From NCBI RefSeq assembly GCF_003007785.1, contig NZ_PXOH01000010.1, positions 62,001 to 126,000 on the forward strand: 64,000 bases of DNA, written 5' to 3'. A model generated the notes under the pieces. It searched no databases, was not told the origin of the DNA, and was given only the letters and a program-made list of their open reading frames with translations. Below are positions 8,939 through 17,736 of this stretch, in pieces (position 1 is the first letter of the stretch; each line of letters starts with the position of its first letter). The position numbers were made by a program, and so were the translations under genes. This stretch comes from Aphanothece hegewaldii CCALA 016. Lineage in GTDB: Bacteria; Cyanobacteriota; Cyanobacteriia; Cyanobacteriales; Microcystaceae.

Positions 8939-11101
8939 TTAATCCCTAAAATAACGAGACATCGCACTTTCTAAACAGGGCAGTAAATGACCTTTATTGC
9001 TACCTAAAACACTGTAAGAGGGACGAGGCGCGATTAAATTCATTTCTCGCATCGGCAAAGTAACCAACGGCGTAACACTAATATTAGCTTCTTTCGCTGC
9101 CATTCTAGCTAAATCAGCCCAAGTAATCGCTTCTTGGTTGGTTAGATGCCAAACCCCGTACTCACCATCAATCAACAAATCTAGACTAGCATGAACGAGA
9201 TCGGGGACATAGGTCGGCGAAATCAAAACATCTTCGGCGGCTAAAAAAGGTTGTCCCGCTTTGAGTTGACGTAAAGCCAGAGTGACAAAATTATACTCAT
9301 CCCAAGGACCAAAAAAAGCACTCGTACGGATGATCAGGGCGTTATGATGAGCTTGTAAAACTCGTTCTTCTGCGATCGCTTTACTATGTCCATAGACGTT
9401 AATTGGAGCGATTGCGTCACTTTCGACATAAGGAATAGATCCGGTACCATCAAAGACCAAATCTGAGGAAAAAGTCAGTAAAATAGCACCATGTCGCTCA
9501 CAAGCCATTGCTAATGTTGCTGCCCCTTCTGTATTAATCTTAAAACAGGTATCGGGTTCGCGTTCTGCATCATCAACTCGCACATATCCCGCCGCATTTA
9601 CCACCGCCCAAGGTAAAAATTGTTCTAAAACCGTTTCTACAGATGCAGGGTTAGTAATATCCATTTCGTGACGCGAAAGTAGGCGATAACTAATTTCTCG
9701 CGTTTCACAGAGTCGGGCAAAAGCTTTACCTAATGTACCCGTTGCACCAATAATTAGTAGTGGGCGAGGGGATGGTCTGACTCGAATGGGATCTGGTACA
9801 GACTGGGAGTATAACAGGCGCTTAGAACGATGCCACCAACCAGGAATATCTAAAATAGGATGAGTGGGCACATTTCCAGTAGTAAGGTTGCGGATGAGCC
9901 GAGCGAGTGCGGTTGCTCTGGGTTGGGGCGCACGGAGATCAAAAACCCCTGATTCATAGTGACCAACAGAGCGTGTTACTAGACTATTCCAATCATAACT
10001 CCCAAGTATTGCCCAAGCGGTAATTGAGCGTATATCTATTCCCTCTTGTTGTAATTTAAGGGCATCATTCCACGCCTCATATAACCAGCGTAACTGTTCT
10101 TCACGAGTGCAATTGAGATGAACTTCTGTCACCGCTAGAGGTAATTGATAGCGTTGCCAAACTTCCTTAAGTATGGTATAATGCCCCGTTATGCCTTCAG
10201 CACGAACTCGAACCGCTTCGACATCAGCGTATTGATGTTTTCCATTTCCACCGTGACAATGAGTCGGATATTGTTCGATTTGCTCATCTAAATAGCGATC
10301 GCTCGTTAAATAATAATTAATGCCCATAATGTCTGGAGGGCAAAAGTTCTCTAAAAACCACGCTAACTCAGTTTCAGTAATCCCACAGTAGCGTAAATAG
10401 TGCCACATCGGATGATCGGGTGTCACTTTCCCACACAGAAGATCGAAACTCAACCATCGGCGTTCGTTTTCAAAATCAGCCTGATAATTTAGAATTGGGC
10501 TACTATAAACTTTCCCTAAATCTTCAGTTTGGATCATTTTGGCATGAGGATTAATTTGACGAATTGCCCGCATTGCCTGTATAATCCCCCGACATTGACC
10601 CAATAAGGCACGAGCAAAGGTTAAATTATCTCGCCCATGAGGATACCAATGACCATATAATCCACTAAACCGCGCTGTTGTAAGGGGTTCATTAATCGGA
10701 GTATAGTCCATTACCCAAGGATAACGTTTAGCGATCGCACCCGCGTATAAGGCTAATTTTTCGGGAAACTCTGGATCAATTAAACTGGTACAAGGTGGGC
10801 CGCTTCCATGATGAACTAAACCCACAATCGGACGGATTTCGAGTTCTTGTAACCGTTTCAGGCGCAAATCAGCCCAAGACCAATCAGCCGAATCTAAGCC
10901 ATTAGGGGCGATTTTTTCCCATAATACAGGGTAACGCATCGCGGTTATACCCATGAGAGCAAATAACTCTAGATCTTCGATTCGTTTAGCGTGGCCGTTG
11001 CGTTCTAGTTGGTCGAAATACTCATCACCCACCCGATTTACGGTACACTCGACACCCGCCCAAATTTCTAAAGGCTGTTTTGAGTTTATTAGAGTCGCCA
11101 T
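8939..11101 (-). CDS. GH1 glycosidase fused to RmlD-type sugar-nucleotide reductase domain
   Basis: Two enzymes in one chain. Residues 1-410 form a family 1 glycoside hydrolase TIM barrel, with acid/base Glu138 in TPINEP and probable nucleophile Glu326 in AVTEVHLN (usual TENG lacks its NG). Residues 447-720 form an extended short-chain dehydrogenase of the RmlD (dTDP-4-dehydrorhamnose reductase) type, with NAD(P) motif GATGTLG (452-458) and catalytic Tyr570-x3-Lys574. GH1 enzymes release beta-linked glucose or galactose. RmlD enzymes reduce 4-keto sugar nucleotides. Which substrates apply is unknown. It is 13 bases downstream of the GT-mutase fusion, probably the same operon. Confidence 0.88.
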   Translation of the reverse strand: MATLINSKQPLEIWAGVECTVNRVGDEYFDQLERNGHAKRIEDLELFALMGITAMRYPVLWEKIAPNGLDSADWSWADLRLKRLQELEIRPIVGLVHHGSGPPCTSLIDPEFPEKLALYAGAIAKRYPWVMDYTPINEPLTTARFSGLYGHWYPHGRDNLTFARALLGQCRGIIQAMRAIRQINPHAKMIQTEDLGKVYSSPILNYQADFENERRWLSFDLLCGKVTPDHPMWHYLRYCGITETELAWFLENFCPPDIMGINYYLTSDRYLDEQIEQYPTHCHGGNGKHQYADVEAVRVRAEGITGHYTILKEVWQRYQLPLAVTEVHLNCTREEQLRWLYEAWNDALKLQQEGIDIRSITAWAILGSYDWNSLVTRSVGHYESGVFDLRAPQPRATALARLIRNLTTGNVPTHPILDIPGWWHRSKRLLYSQSVPDPIRVRPSPRPLLIIGATGTLGKAFARLCETREISYRLLSRHEMDITNPASVETVLEQFLPWAVVNAAGYVRVDDAEREPDTCFKINTEGAATLAMACERHGAILLTFSSDLVFDGTGSIPYVESDAIAPINVYGHSKAIAEERVLQAHHNALIIRTSAFFGPWDEYNFVTLALRQLKAGQPFLAAEDVLISPTYVPDLVHASLDLLIDGEYGVWHLTNQEAITWADLARMAAKEANISVTPLVTLPMREMNLIAPRPSYSVLGSNKGHLLPCLESAMSRYFRD

Positions 11102-11114
11102 AATATTAATTTAA

Positions 11115-13538
11115 TTAAACTTTAACGCTCATTTGCTTGTAAATTGCTAAAGCTTGTGCTATGCACTGATCCATGTTGAGATATTTATAAGTCGCTAACC
11201 GACCGACAAAATGTATTTTTGGTGTAGCTTCTGCAAGTTCGCGGTATTTCTTATAAATTTCTTGGTTTTCGGGGCGTGGAATGGGATAGTATGGATCGCC
11301 CTCCGCTTGTGGAAATTCATAGACAATGCTGGTTTTAGCGTGTTCTTGACCTGTTAAATATTTAAACTCAGTAATGCGCGTGTATAAATGATCGTTGGGA
11401 TAGTTTACTACTGGTGCGCTTTGGAATACAGAAGTATTATGAGTTTCGTGTTTGAATTCCAAGGAACGATAGGGCAACTGACCAAAGCGATAATCGAAAT
11501 ACTCATCCACTGGGCCAGTATAGACCATCTCACGACAAGGGATTCCTTTTTCGATTTCTCGATAGTCCGTATTCAGCATTACTTTAATATTCGGATGGTT
11601 TAACATCTTCTCGAACATCCGCGTAAAACCGTGTAATGGCATTGCTTGATAACTATCGGTAAAATAGCGATCGTCTCGATTAGTACGAGTTGGAATACGG
11701 GCAATCACCGATTTATCTAACTCAGACGGATCGAGTCCCCATTGTTTGCGGGTATAATTGCGAAAGAACTTTTCATAAAGTTTTTGTCCAACTTTACTGA
11801 TCACAACATCTTCTGAAGTGCGAATTACGTCTCTCGGTTCGGCAACAGATTTAAAGAATTCCTCCACCTCAAAGGAATTGAGATTCATGCCATAAAGTTT
11901 ATTAATAGTATCAAGGTTAATCGGAATGGGAACCAATTGACCGTCTACACTCGCAAGTACACGATGCTCATAACTCCGCCATTGGGTAAATTGTGACAGA
12001 TAATCGAAGACTTCGCGGCAGTTGGTATGAAAAATATGCGGCCCATATTTATGAACAAGAACACCATGCTCATCATAATGATCGTAAGCATTCCCGCCGA
12101 TATGGTTACGTTTATCGACAATTAATACTTTTTTGCCCGACTGACTTGCTAAACGTTCTGCGATCACACTTCCAGAAAAACCCGCCCCAACGACTAAATA
12201 ATCAAAAACATAATCTCTGGTAATAATGTTAGGTGAAGTCGGGATCTGATCAATTCGCTTATCTTGACGAGTAGCAATGGTAGAATCGAGTAGTTTCATC
12301 ATCGATGACCACGTTCTATCCCAAGAAATCTGTTCTAAAAAGGTATCAACTTGATTTAACCATCCGAGGGCTGCCGTATCTTCTTGCATCGCTTTTTCGG
12401 CAACAACCACGAATTCATCGGGCGTGTCGGCAATTCTAACTAATCCTAAATCTCCGTAAGGCCGGACTACATCCCGAATTGAAGTAGAAATAACGGGTTT
12501 ACCAGCAGCGAGATACTCTGGTGTTTTAGTTGGGCTAATATAACGAGTGGATTCATTTCGCGCAAAGGGCAACATTGCTAAATCCCAGCCCGCTAAATAT
12601 TTGGGTAATTCTTGATAATCTTTGCCACCGAGATAGTGAATGTTATCCCGTTTGGGTAAAGTTTCTGGGTCAATTTTAACTACTGGCCCAATAATAACCA
12701 AATGCCAGTCAGGGCGAGCATCTGCAATTCCTGTTAATAGTTCGATGTCCATACGTTCATCAATTACCCCAAAAAACCCTAAACGAGGATGAGGGATGGA
12801 TGCTTGATCGATGGGATCTTCTTGAATTCTCCTACCTTGGGCGAAGTGAGGAACATCAACACTACTGGGAAAAGCATAAACATTAGGATGTTGCTTGACT
12901 TTGCTTTCATACAAGCTTTGTCCTCCCGTAAAAACGAGATCAGCACGTTTAAAGAGTTCCGCTTCATAGGTTTTTAGGACGGGTGACGCGTCTTTAAAAG
13001 CCGATAATTCATCCATGCAATCATAAATAATTACTTCCGGTTGCAGGTGGCGAGTAAATTCAAGCCCCATCGGAGTATAGTACCAACAAATGTACTTACT
13101 GATTTTTTGTTCTGTAAAGAAATTGTCGATTAGCTGTCGTAAATTAGTATTAATCGTTGTTTCGTCTAATCCTGACTGGAGGTGTGGAACGACGACAATT
13201 ACCCCGCTTTTATCTTGATTAATTTTTAATTGTTTAATAGGTTCTGCATTAAAAATCGGTTCTTCAATGAAAAATACTCGCTGTTTATTTGCACAACGAC
13301 TGAGGAGATGTTGGGGGCGTTGATAGACAAAATTCCAGCGTAAATGGGAGATGCAGACTAGATCGGGTAAAGCTTGACCTTCTTTTCTTTGAAGACTTGA
13401 GCTAGATGTAGAAAAGTTTGGTGATGATAAATTAAGCGATGATAAGTCTTTTAGTTTGGTAATTTTGGCTTGAATTTCCGAAACCGATTGCTCATTCGTG
13501 ATTCCATTCTTATTGATTTTTACTTCTTCTTTTCCCAT
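11115..13538 (-). CDS. glf: Glycosyltransferase fused to UDP-galactopyranose mutase
   Basis: Residues 55-420 form a GT-B glycosyltransferase domain: WNFVYQRPQHLL at 69-80, GFFGVIDERMD near 254-264, and a donor-site-like region ISPTKTPEYLAAGKPVI at 334-350. A linker leads to a complete UDP-galactopyranose mutase at 445-807, with the FAD motif GAGFSG (451-456), a GGNAYDH motif, and late FGQLPYRSLEF and HFVGRL segments. The mutase interconverts UDP-galactopyranose and UDP-galactofuranose. Fusion to a transferase suggests channelling of UDP-galactofuranose, an inference. The N-terminal 50 residues are Ser-rich and probably disordered. The gene is first of the minus-strand pair and diverges from the GH2-GalT-GalK run. 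Confidence 0.9.
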   Translation of the reverse strand: MGKEEVKINKNGITNEQSVSEIQAKITKLKDLSSLNLSSPNFSTSSSSLQRKEGQALPDLVCISHLRWNFVYQRPQHLLSRCANKQRVFFIEEPIFNAEPIKQLKINQDKSGVIVVVPHLQSGLDETTINTNLRQLIDNFFTEQKISKYICWYYTPMGLEFTRHLQPEVIIYDCMDELSAFKDASPVLKTYEAELFKRADLVFTGGQSLYESKVKQHPNVYAFPSSVDVPHFAQGRRIQEDPIDQASIPHPRLGFFGVIDERMDIELLTGIADARPDWHLVIIGPVVKIDPETLPKRDNIHYLGGKDYQELPKYLAGWDLAMLPFARNESTRYISPTKTPEYLAAGKPVISTSIRDVVRPYGDLGLVRIADTPDEFVVVAEKAMQEDTAALGWLNQVDTFLEQISWDRTWSSMMKLLDSTIATRQDKRIDQIPTSPNIITRDYVFDYLVVGAGFSGSVIAERLASQSGKKVLIVDKRNHIGGNAYDHYDEHGVLVHKYGPHIFHTNCREVFDYLSQFTQWRSYEHRVLASVDGQLVPIPINLDTINKLYGMNLNSFEVEEFFKSVAEPRDVIRTSEDVVISKVGQKLYEKFFRNYTRKQWGLDPSELDKSVIARIPTRTNRDDRYFTDSYQAMPLHGFTRMFEKMLNHPNIKVMLNTDYREIEKGIPCREMVYTGPVDEYFDYRFGQLPYRSLEFKHETHNTSVFQSAPVVNYPNDHLYTRITEFKYLTGQEHAKTSIVYEFPQAEGDPYYPIPRPENQEIYKKYRELAEATPKIHFVGRLATYKYLNMDQCIAQALAIYKQMSVKV

Positions 13539-13842
13539 AATTCCCCTTTAATTATTCTTATTTTATAAGCAACACTTTTAGTTCTGTCTCATCAAACAAT
13601 TCAGCAGAATGGATACCTTTCTTTTTTGGACACTTAAGGTTTAGTCTTTTTTTTTAATATCTGCTAATGAATTAACCTTAATTTCTATTTAGTTTTATTG
13701 CTTCTATCGAAAGATTGAAGTTTAAAGTGATAAAAACCGTTATTTTTAGCTTCAGAAATTACCCTACTCAAAGTCGGTTAAAATCCTTTAGAATCAATAT
13801 ATAGACTCAATTAAGGGCTGGTGTTGACGCTCAAAATCCTTA

Positions 13843-13937
13843 TACTTAAGCAAGCTCATCAATCAACCCAAGAATTGATTAAGTAATCATACTTAACAAA
13901 CCTTACAAACGATGCACAATTTCAACAAATTACTTAA
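13843..13937. promoter_or_regulatory. TACTTAA box array with a perfect inverted repeat
   Basis: TACTTAA occurs at 13843-13849, 13890-13896 and 13931-13937. The middle copy pairs with TTAAGTA at 13879-13885 across ATCA to make a perfect 7-4-7 inverted repeat. A second inverted repeat, AATCAA (13861-13866) and TTGATT (13875-13880), overlaps its left arm. This pattern suits a dimeric repressor or activator with extra half-sites. The regulator is not identifiable. Confidence 0.45.
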
Positions 13938-13965
13938 CAAAAAAATCAAAAAAAAGTAGTTACAT

Positions 13966-13997
13966 TGACCGTTTGATATGCCATAATAGCACGGTCA
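13966..13997. promoter_or_regulatory. Spaced inverted repeat TGACCGT ... ACGGTCA
   Basis: Perfect 7-bp arms at 13966-13972 and 13991-13997 face each other across 18 bases, so arm centres are 25 bases apart. It lies about 100 bases before the GH2 start. It could be an operator for a regulator that contacts two well-spaced half-sites. Chance occurrence cannot be excluded. Confidence 0.35.
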
Positions 13998-14054
13998 GGA
14001 AACAATAATTAACTTGGTGTGCTGATCTATCTAGATTAGGACTAGCTGTCATGT

Positions 14055-14082
14055 GAATTTGCTACTTTGAATTTGCTACTTT
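14055..14082 (+). repeat. 14-bp perfect tandem duplication in the GH2 leader
   Basis: GAATTTGCTACTTT occurs twice without a gap, at 14055-14068 and 14069-14082, ending 13 bases before the GH2 ATG. It is a recent slippage duplication or a repeated control element. No good Shine-Dalgarno is seen between it and the ATG. Confidence 0.6.
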
Positions 14083-14095
14083 GGGTTAGATATTG

Positions 14096-16027
14096 ATGAA
14101 CTTACTAGAGCTAAAAAAAGACGCATTAAAAATTAGTGCTTACCCGCGACCACAATTAATGCGATCGCATTGGCACAGTTTAAACGGGTTGTGGCGATTT
14201 GCCTACGATGATCAAGAGCGATGGACACAACCAGACGATGTTACTCGCTGGACTAATAATATAGAAGTTCCCTTTGCTCCGGAATCTATCTTAAGTGGTA
14301 TCTCTGATACTGGGTTACATCCGAACTGTTGGTATGAGCGAGAATTTGATACGCCAACGGGTGAAGGAAGACTATTACTACACTTTGGGGCGGTAGATTA
14401 TCGCGCTCGTGTGTGGGTAAATGGTCATTATATGGGTGAACATGAGGGAGGTCATACCCCTTTCAGTTTTGATATTACCTCTGCCCTCAATAATAGCAAG
14501 ACCACCAAAGTAACGGTATGGGCGCAAGACGATCCAAGTGATCTGGCTAAACCTCGCGGGAAACAAGACTGGCAATTAGAACCTCATAGTATTTGGTATC
14601 CTCGCACTTCTGGCATCTGGCAAACGGTTTGGTTAGAATGGGTTGGTGAAACCTATATTGATCGCATTCGTTGGACACCGCATATGGAACGGTGGGAAAT
14701 TGGGTTTGAGGCGTTTGTTGTCGGACAACAACTGAATAATCTACAAGTAAAAATAAAACTCACCGTTGGCGAGACAGTACTGGTCAATGATAGCTACACT
14801 TTACTAAACGGAGAGATTCACCGACGCATCGCCCTTTCTGATCCAGGTATTGATGACTATCGCAATGAGTTACTCTGGAGTCCAGAAAAACCAACTCTCA
14901 TTCAAGCTGAAATACAACTTTGGGATAATGGCGAACTACTAGATCACGTCAGATCTTACACCGCCATGCGAACCGTAGAAATACAACGCGATCGCTTTAC
15001 CCTCAATGGTCGTCCTTATTATTTACGCTTAGTCCTCGATCAAGGTTATTGGCCTGAGTCACTGATGACGGCTCCGAGTGATGAAGCCCTACGGCGCGAT
15101 GTAGAATTAGTCAAAGCAATGGGCTTTAATGGGGTACGCAAACACCAAAAAATCGAAGATCCTCGCTTTTTATATTGGGCCGATGTCTTAGGTTTATTGG
15201 TTTGGGAAGAAATGCCCAGCGCCTATCGTTTTACCCCAAAAGCCGTTAGACGCATGACTCAAGAATGGACAGAAGTCATCGAACGGGATCTGAGCCATCC
15301 TTGTATTGTGGCATGGGTTCCCTTTAATGAATCTTGGGGCGTTCCTAACCTGATCCAGACTGAAGCACACAGAAATTATGTTTTGGCAATGTATCACTTG
15401 ACGAAAACCCTCGATCCGACTCGTCCTGTAATTGGAAATGATGGATGGGAAAGCACCGATACTGATATTTTGGCGATTCATGACTATGATAACGAACCAT
15501 TGCGGTTAGCCCAACGCTACGGCTCAGAAATGAAGTTATCTGACTTATTCAAGCGCGAACGTCCAGGGGGACGAGTTCTGACGCTGGATAACTTCCCTCA
15601 CAATGGACAACCGATCATGCTTACAGAGTTTGGGGGGATCGCCTACAGCCGTCCACTAGATCCACAAGCCGATAAAATTTGGGGATATACCAGAAGTTGG
15701 CAGGTTTCGGAACTCGAGAAACGCTATACTTCTTTATTACAAGTTGTTAATTGTATTGACATATTTAGTGGTTTCTGCTATACGCAGTTTACCGATACTT
15801 TCCAAGAAGCTAACGGGTTATTATATGCCGATCGCACTCCAAAGTTTGATCTTACGATGATCGCTAATGCAACTTTGGGGAGAGGTTGTCCAATCAAGGG
15901 AAACGCTACACTGAGCGAATCCTGGTCATTGGAAGAAAATGTACAGTCAAAAGCTACTGAAGCCGGATGGCCGAGCGCTAACCTTGTACAGTCGGCAACC
16001 CATTGCGGAGGGTCTCACTGCCCCTAG
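14096..16027 (+). CDS. Glycoside hydrolase family 2 (beta-galactosidase/glucuronidase-like)
   Basis: A retaining GH2 enzyme. Residues 25-185 form the sugar-binding jelly-roll domain (LNGLWRFAYDD; VWVNGHYMGEHEGGHTPF). An Ig-like domain follows (190-295), then the TIM barrel (296-595) with acid/base Glu412 in FNESWG and nucleophile Glu511 in LTEFGG. No signal peptide is seen, so it acts in the cytoplasm. The family includes beta-galactosidases, glucuronidases and mannosidases; the galT-galK neighbours favour galactosides. I use the ATG at 14096; a TTG lies directly before it. The last 29 residues are Cys/Ser-rich and overlap galT in another frame, which suggests that the original stop was lost. 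Confidence 0.88.
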   Translation: MNLLELKKDALKISAYPRPQLMRSHWHSLNGLWRFAYDDQERWTQPDDVTRWTNNIEVPFAPESILSGISDTGLHPNCWYEREFDTPTGEGRLLLHFGAVDYRARVWVNGHYMGEHEGGHTPFSFDITSALNNSKTTKVTVWAQDDPSDLAKPRGKQDWQLEPHSIWYPRTSGIWQTVWLEWVGETYIDRIRWTPHMERWEIGFEAFVVGQQLNNLQVKIKLTVGETVLVNDSYTLLNGEIHRRIALSDPGIDDYRNELLWSPEKPTLIQAEIQLWDNGELLDHVRSYTAMRTVEIQRDRFTLNGRPYYLRLVLDQGYWPESLMTAPSDEALRRDVELVKAMGFNGVRKHQKIEDPRFLYWADVLGLLVWEEMPSAYRFTPKAVRRMTQEWTEVIERDLSHPCIVAWVPFNESWGVPNLIQTEAHRNYVLAMYHLTKTLDPTRPVIGNDGWESTDTDILAIHDYDNEPLRLAQRYGSEMKLSDLFKRERPGGRVLTLDNFPHNGQPIMLTEFGGIAYSRPLDPQADKIWGYTRSWQVSELEKRYTSLLQVVNCIDIFSGFCYTQFTDTFQEANGLLYADRTPKFDLTMIANATLGRGCPIKGNATLSESWSLEENVQSKATEAGWPSANLVQSATHCGGSHCP

Positions 16028-17039
16028 TCCGAGTCAAGAGCCAGTACAAGCTAATCCTCATTTACGCTGGCATCCTTTACGCGGGGAATGGGTAGCATAT
16101 GCGAGTCATCGTCAGGGGCGAACCTTTATGCCACCCCCTCAATACAACCCTCTAGCCCCAACCACTGATCCTGAGTTTCCCACAGAATTGCCCCAAGGTG
16201 ATTATGATGTGGCGGTGTTTGATAACCGTTTTCCATCACTAACCCAAGGGGCTAATAATCCACCTAACTGTATTGTTGAAACACTACCCGCAAATGGAGC
16301 CTGTGAGGTTGTAGTTTTTACACAAGATCCTGAAGCCTCCCTCGGTTCGTTAACTTTAGACCATTTAGACTTACTGTTACAGGTTTGGGGCGATCGCACT
16401 CGTCTACTCGGTTCAATCCCTCAAATTCAATATGTATTACCTTTTGAAAATAAAGGGGTAGAAGTTGGCGTAACGCTACATCACCCTCACGGGCAAATTT
16501 ACGCTTATCCTTTGATTCCTCCCGTGTGTGCGCGGATGTTGGAGCAGCAAGAAAAATTTTATCAAGAACAAGGACGCGGTTTACTTGAAGATTTGATCGA
16601 AAAAGAAATAAAAGATCAGCAACGAATTATCTATCAAGATCAATATGCGATCGCCTTTATTCCAGTTTGCGCCCGTTATCCTTATGAAGTGTGGTTAGCC
16701 CCTATTCAAGCCGTACCAAGTTTTATTGAGCTTAGTCGGGAGCAACGTCAATCACTCGCTAAAGCCTTAAAAACAGTCACCCTCAAATATGACGGCTTAT
16801 GGCAGCGATCGTTCCCCTATCTGATGGCTTGGTTTCAAGCTCCCACCGATGGGAATGCCCATCCTGAAGCGCATTTACACGCCCAGTTCTATCCACCATA
16901 CCGCACCCGTGAGAAGTTAAAGTATCTCGCAGGAACCGAGCTTGCTGCTGGAATGTTTGTTAATGATGCCCTTCCAGAAGAAAAAGCGAAAGAGTTACAA
17001 GCGGTTGTTGTAAATCTCTCAGAGCCTGTACAAGTGTAA
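15939..17039 (+). CDS. galT: Galactose-1-phosphate uridylyltransferase
   Basis: Second step of the Leloir pathway: exchanges UMP between UDP-glucose and galactose-1-phosphate to give UDP-galactose. The HIT-like catalytic motif HHPHGQ lies at 181-186, with nucleophile His184. The C-terminal NAHPEAHLHAQFYPP segment, also conserved in GalT, is near 318. The N-terminal region lacks the CxxC zinc pair of the E. coli enzyme. The start MYSQKLLKPDGR fits the family, so the first 89 bases truly overlap the GH2 gene. GGAAG lies three bases before the ATG. UDP-galactose made here would feed the mutase encoded nearby. Confidence 0.93.
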   Translation: MYSQKLLKPDGRALTLYSRQPIAEGLTAPSPSQEPVQANPHLRWHPLRGEWVAYASHRQGRTFMPPPQYNPLAPTTDPEFPTELPQGDYDVAVFDNRFPSLTQGANNPPNCIVETLPANGACEVVVFTQDPEASLGSLTLDHLDLLLQVWGDRTRLLGSIPQIQYVLPFENKGVEVGVTLHHPHGQIYAYPLIPPVCARMLEQQEKFYQEQGRGLLEDLIEKEIKDQQRIIYQDQYAIAFIPVCARYPYEVWLAPIQAVPSFIELSREQRQSLAKALKTVTLKYDGLWQRSFPYLMAWFQAPTDGNAHPEAHLHAQFYPPYRTREKLKYLAGTELAAGMFVNDALPEEKAKELQAVVVNLSEPVQV

Positions 17040-17069
17040 ATATTACTATTCAATTGAGGAAACTTAATC

Positions 17070-17732
17070 ATGATGAAACGTCTTTTAACGATTATTACTC
17101 TTTTTGTCCTTGGTTTATTATTCACGTGGGGCTTTTCTATTTTTCAGCCTAACGATGGTTTAGTCATTGCTCAAACAAATCGAAGCACTCCCATGCAAAG
17201 CACCCCTAACACCCAAATGAATGAAATCGATCAAATGTTTATGAAAGAGGCGAGTCAAGGCGGACTCGGTAATATTATGCTCGGTGAATTAGCCTTGAAA
17301 AAGTCTAATAATGCTCAGGTTAAAGCCTTTGCTAATGCAGAAATTCAAGAGCAAAAGCAAGTTAAAAGTAACTTAATGCAAATCGCGCCCAAAGTAGGAG
17401 TAACCCTACCCACTACACCCGCACCCAAATTTCAAGCGGCTATGACTCGTTTGTCTCAACTTGAAGGTGAACAGTTTGATCAAGCTTACATGGCGGAAGG
17501 CGGTGTTAATGCTCATTTAGAAAATGCCGCCCTTTTCCAACGAGAGGCCGCTTTTGGTCAATATCCTGACCTTATATCTGTGGCTAACGGGGGCTTACCC
17601 ATCATTCGACAACATTTTAATACGGCTAGTGCGGCGACTAACTATCAGTTCGCCCAAGTCCCTCAAACCTTTAATAATCAAGCCAACGCACCAACCCGTC
17701 AGATGAAAATGACACCCGCCGTTTCTCAGTAA
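17070..17732 (+). CDS. DUF4142 exported protein
   Basis: A signal peptide or membrane anchor spans residues 3-24 (KRLLTIITLFVLGLLFTWGF). Residues 52-180 form the DUF4142 helical domain, with DQMFMKEASQGGLGNIMLGELAL and repeated charged helices, a ferritin-like four-helix shape without an obvious complete di-iron set. The C-terminal 40 residues are Gln/Asn/Pro-rich. Function of DUF4142 is not established; periplasmic location is likely. GAGGAAA lies ten bases before the first of two adjacent ATGs. It sits between galT and the M24-like gene with short gaps of 30 and 4 bases, so it is probably cotranscribed with the galactose genes. Confidence 0.82.
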   Translation: MMKRLLTIITLFVLGLLFTWGFSIFQPNDGLVIAQTNRSTPMQSTPNTQMNEIDQMFMKEASQGGLGNIMLGELALKKSNNAQVKAFANAEIQEQKQVKSNLMQIAPKVGVTLPTTPAPKFQAAMTRLSQLEGEQFDQAYMAEGGVNAHLENAALFQREAAFGQYPDLISVANGGLPIIRQHFNTASAATNYQFAQVPQTFNNQANAPTRQMKMTPAVSQ

Positions 17733-17736
17733 AATT

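Larger units (their letters stand above)
13539..14095. other. Divergent regulatory region of the galactose island
   Basis: A 557-base gap between the GT-mutase gene (minus) and the GH2 gene (plus), with no credible coding frame. It holds repeated TACTTAA boxes, a TTAAGTA/TACTTAA inverted repeat, a spaced TGACCGT/ACGGTCA inverted repeat, and a 14-bp tandem duplication next to the GH2 start. These are listed separately. I could not find a clean -35/-10 pair with normal spacing. Confidence 0.6.

Noticed and set aside
12779..12977. Open frames on both strands inside the glycosyltransferase domain
   Set aside because: They lie within a strongly supported gene in other frames and have no start signal.
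13820..13848. TTGACG/TATACT promoter in the galactose control region
   Set aside because: The two hexamers are only 11 bases apart, too close for a normal sigma-70 promoter.
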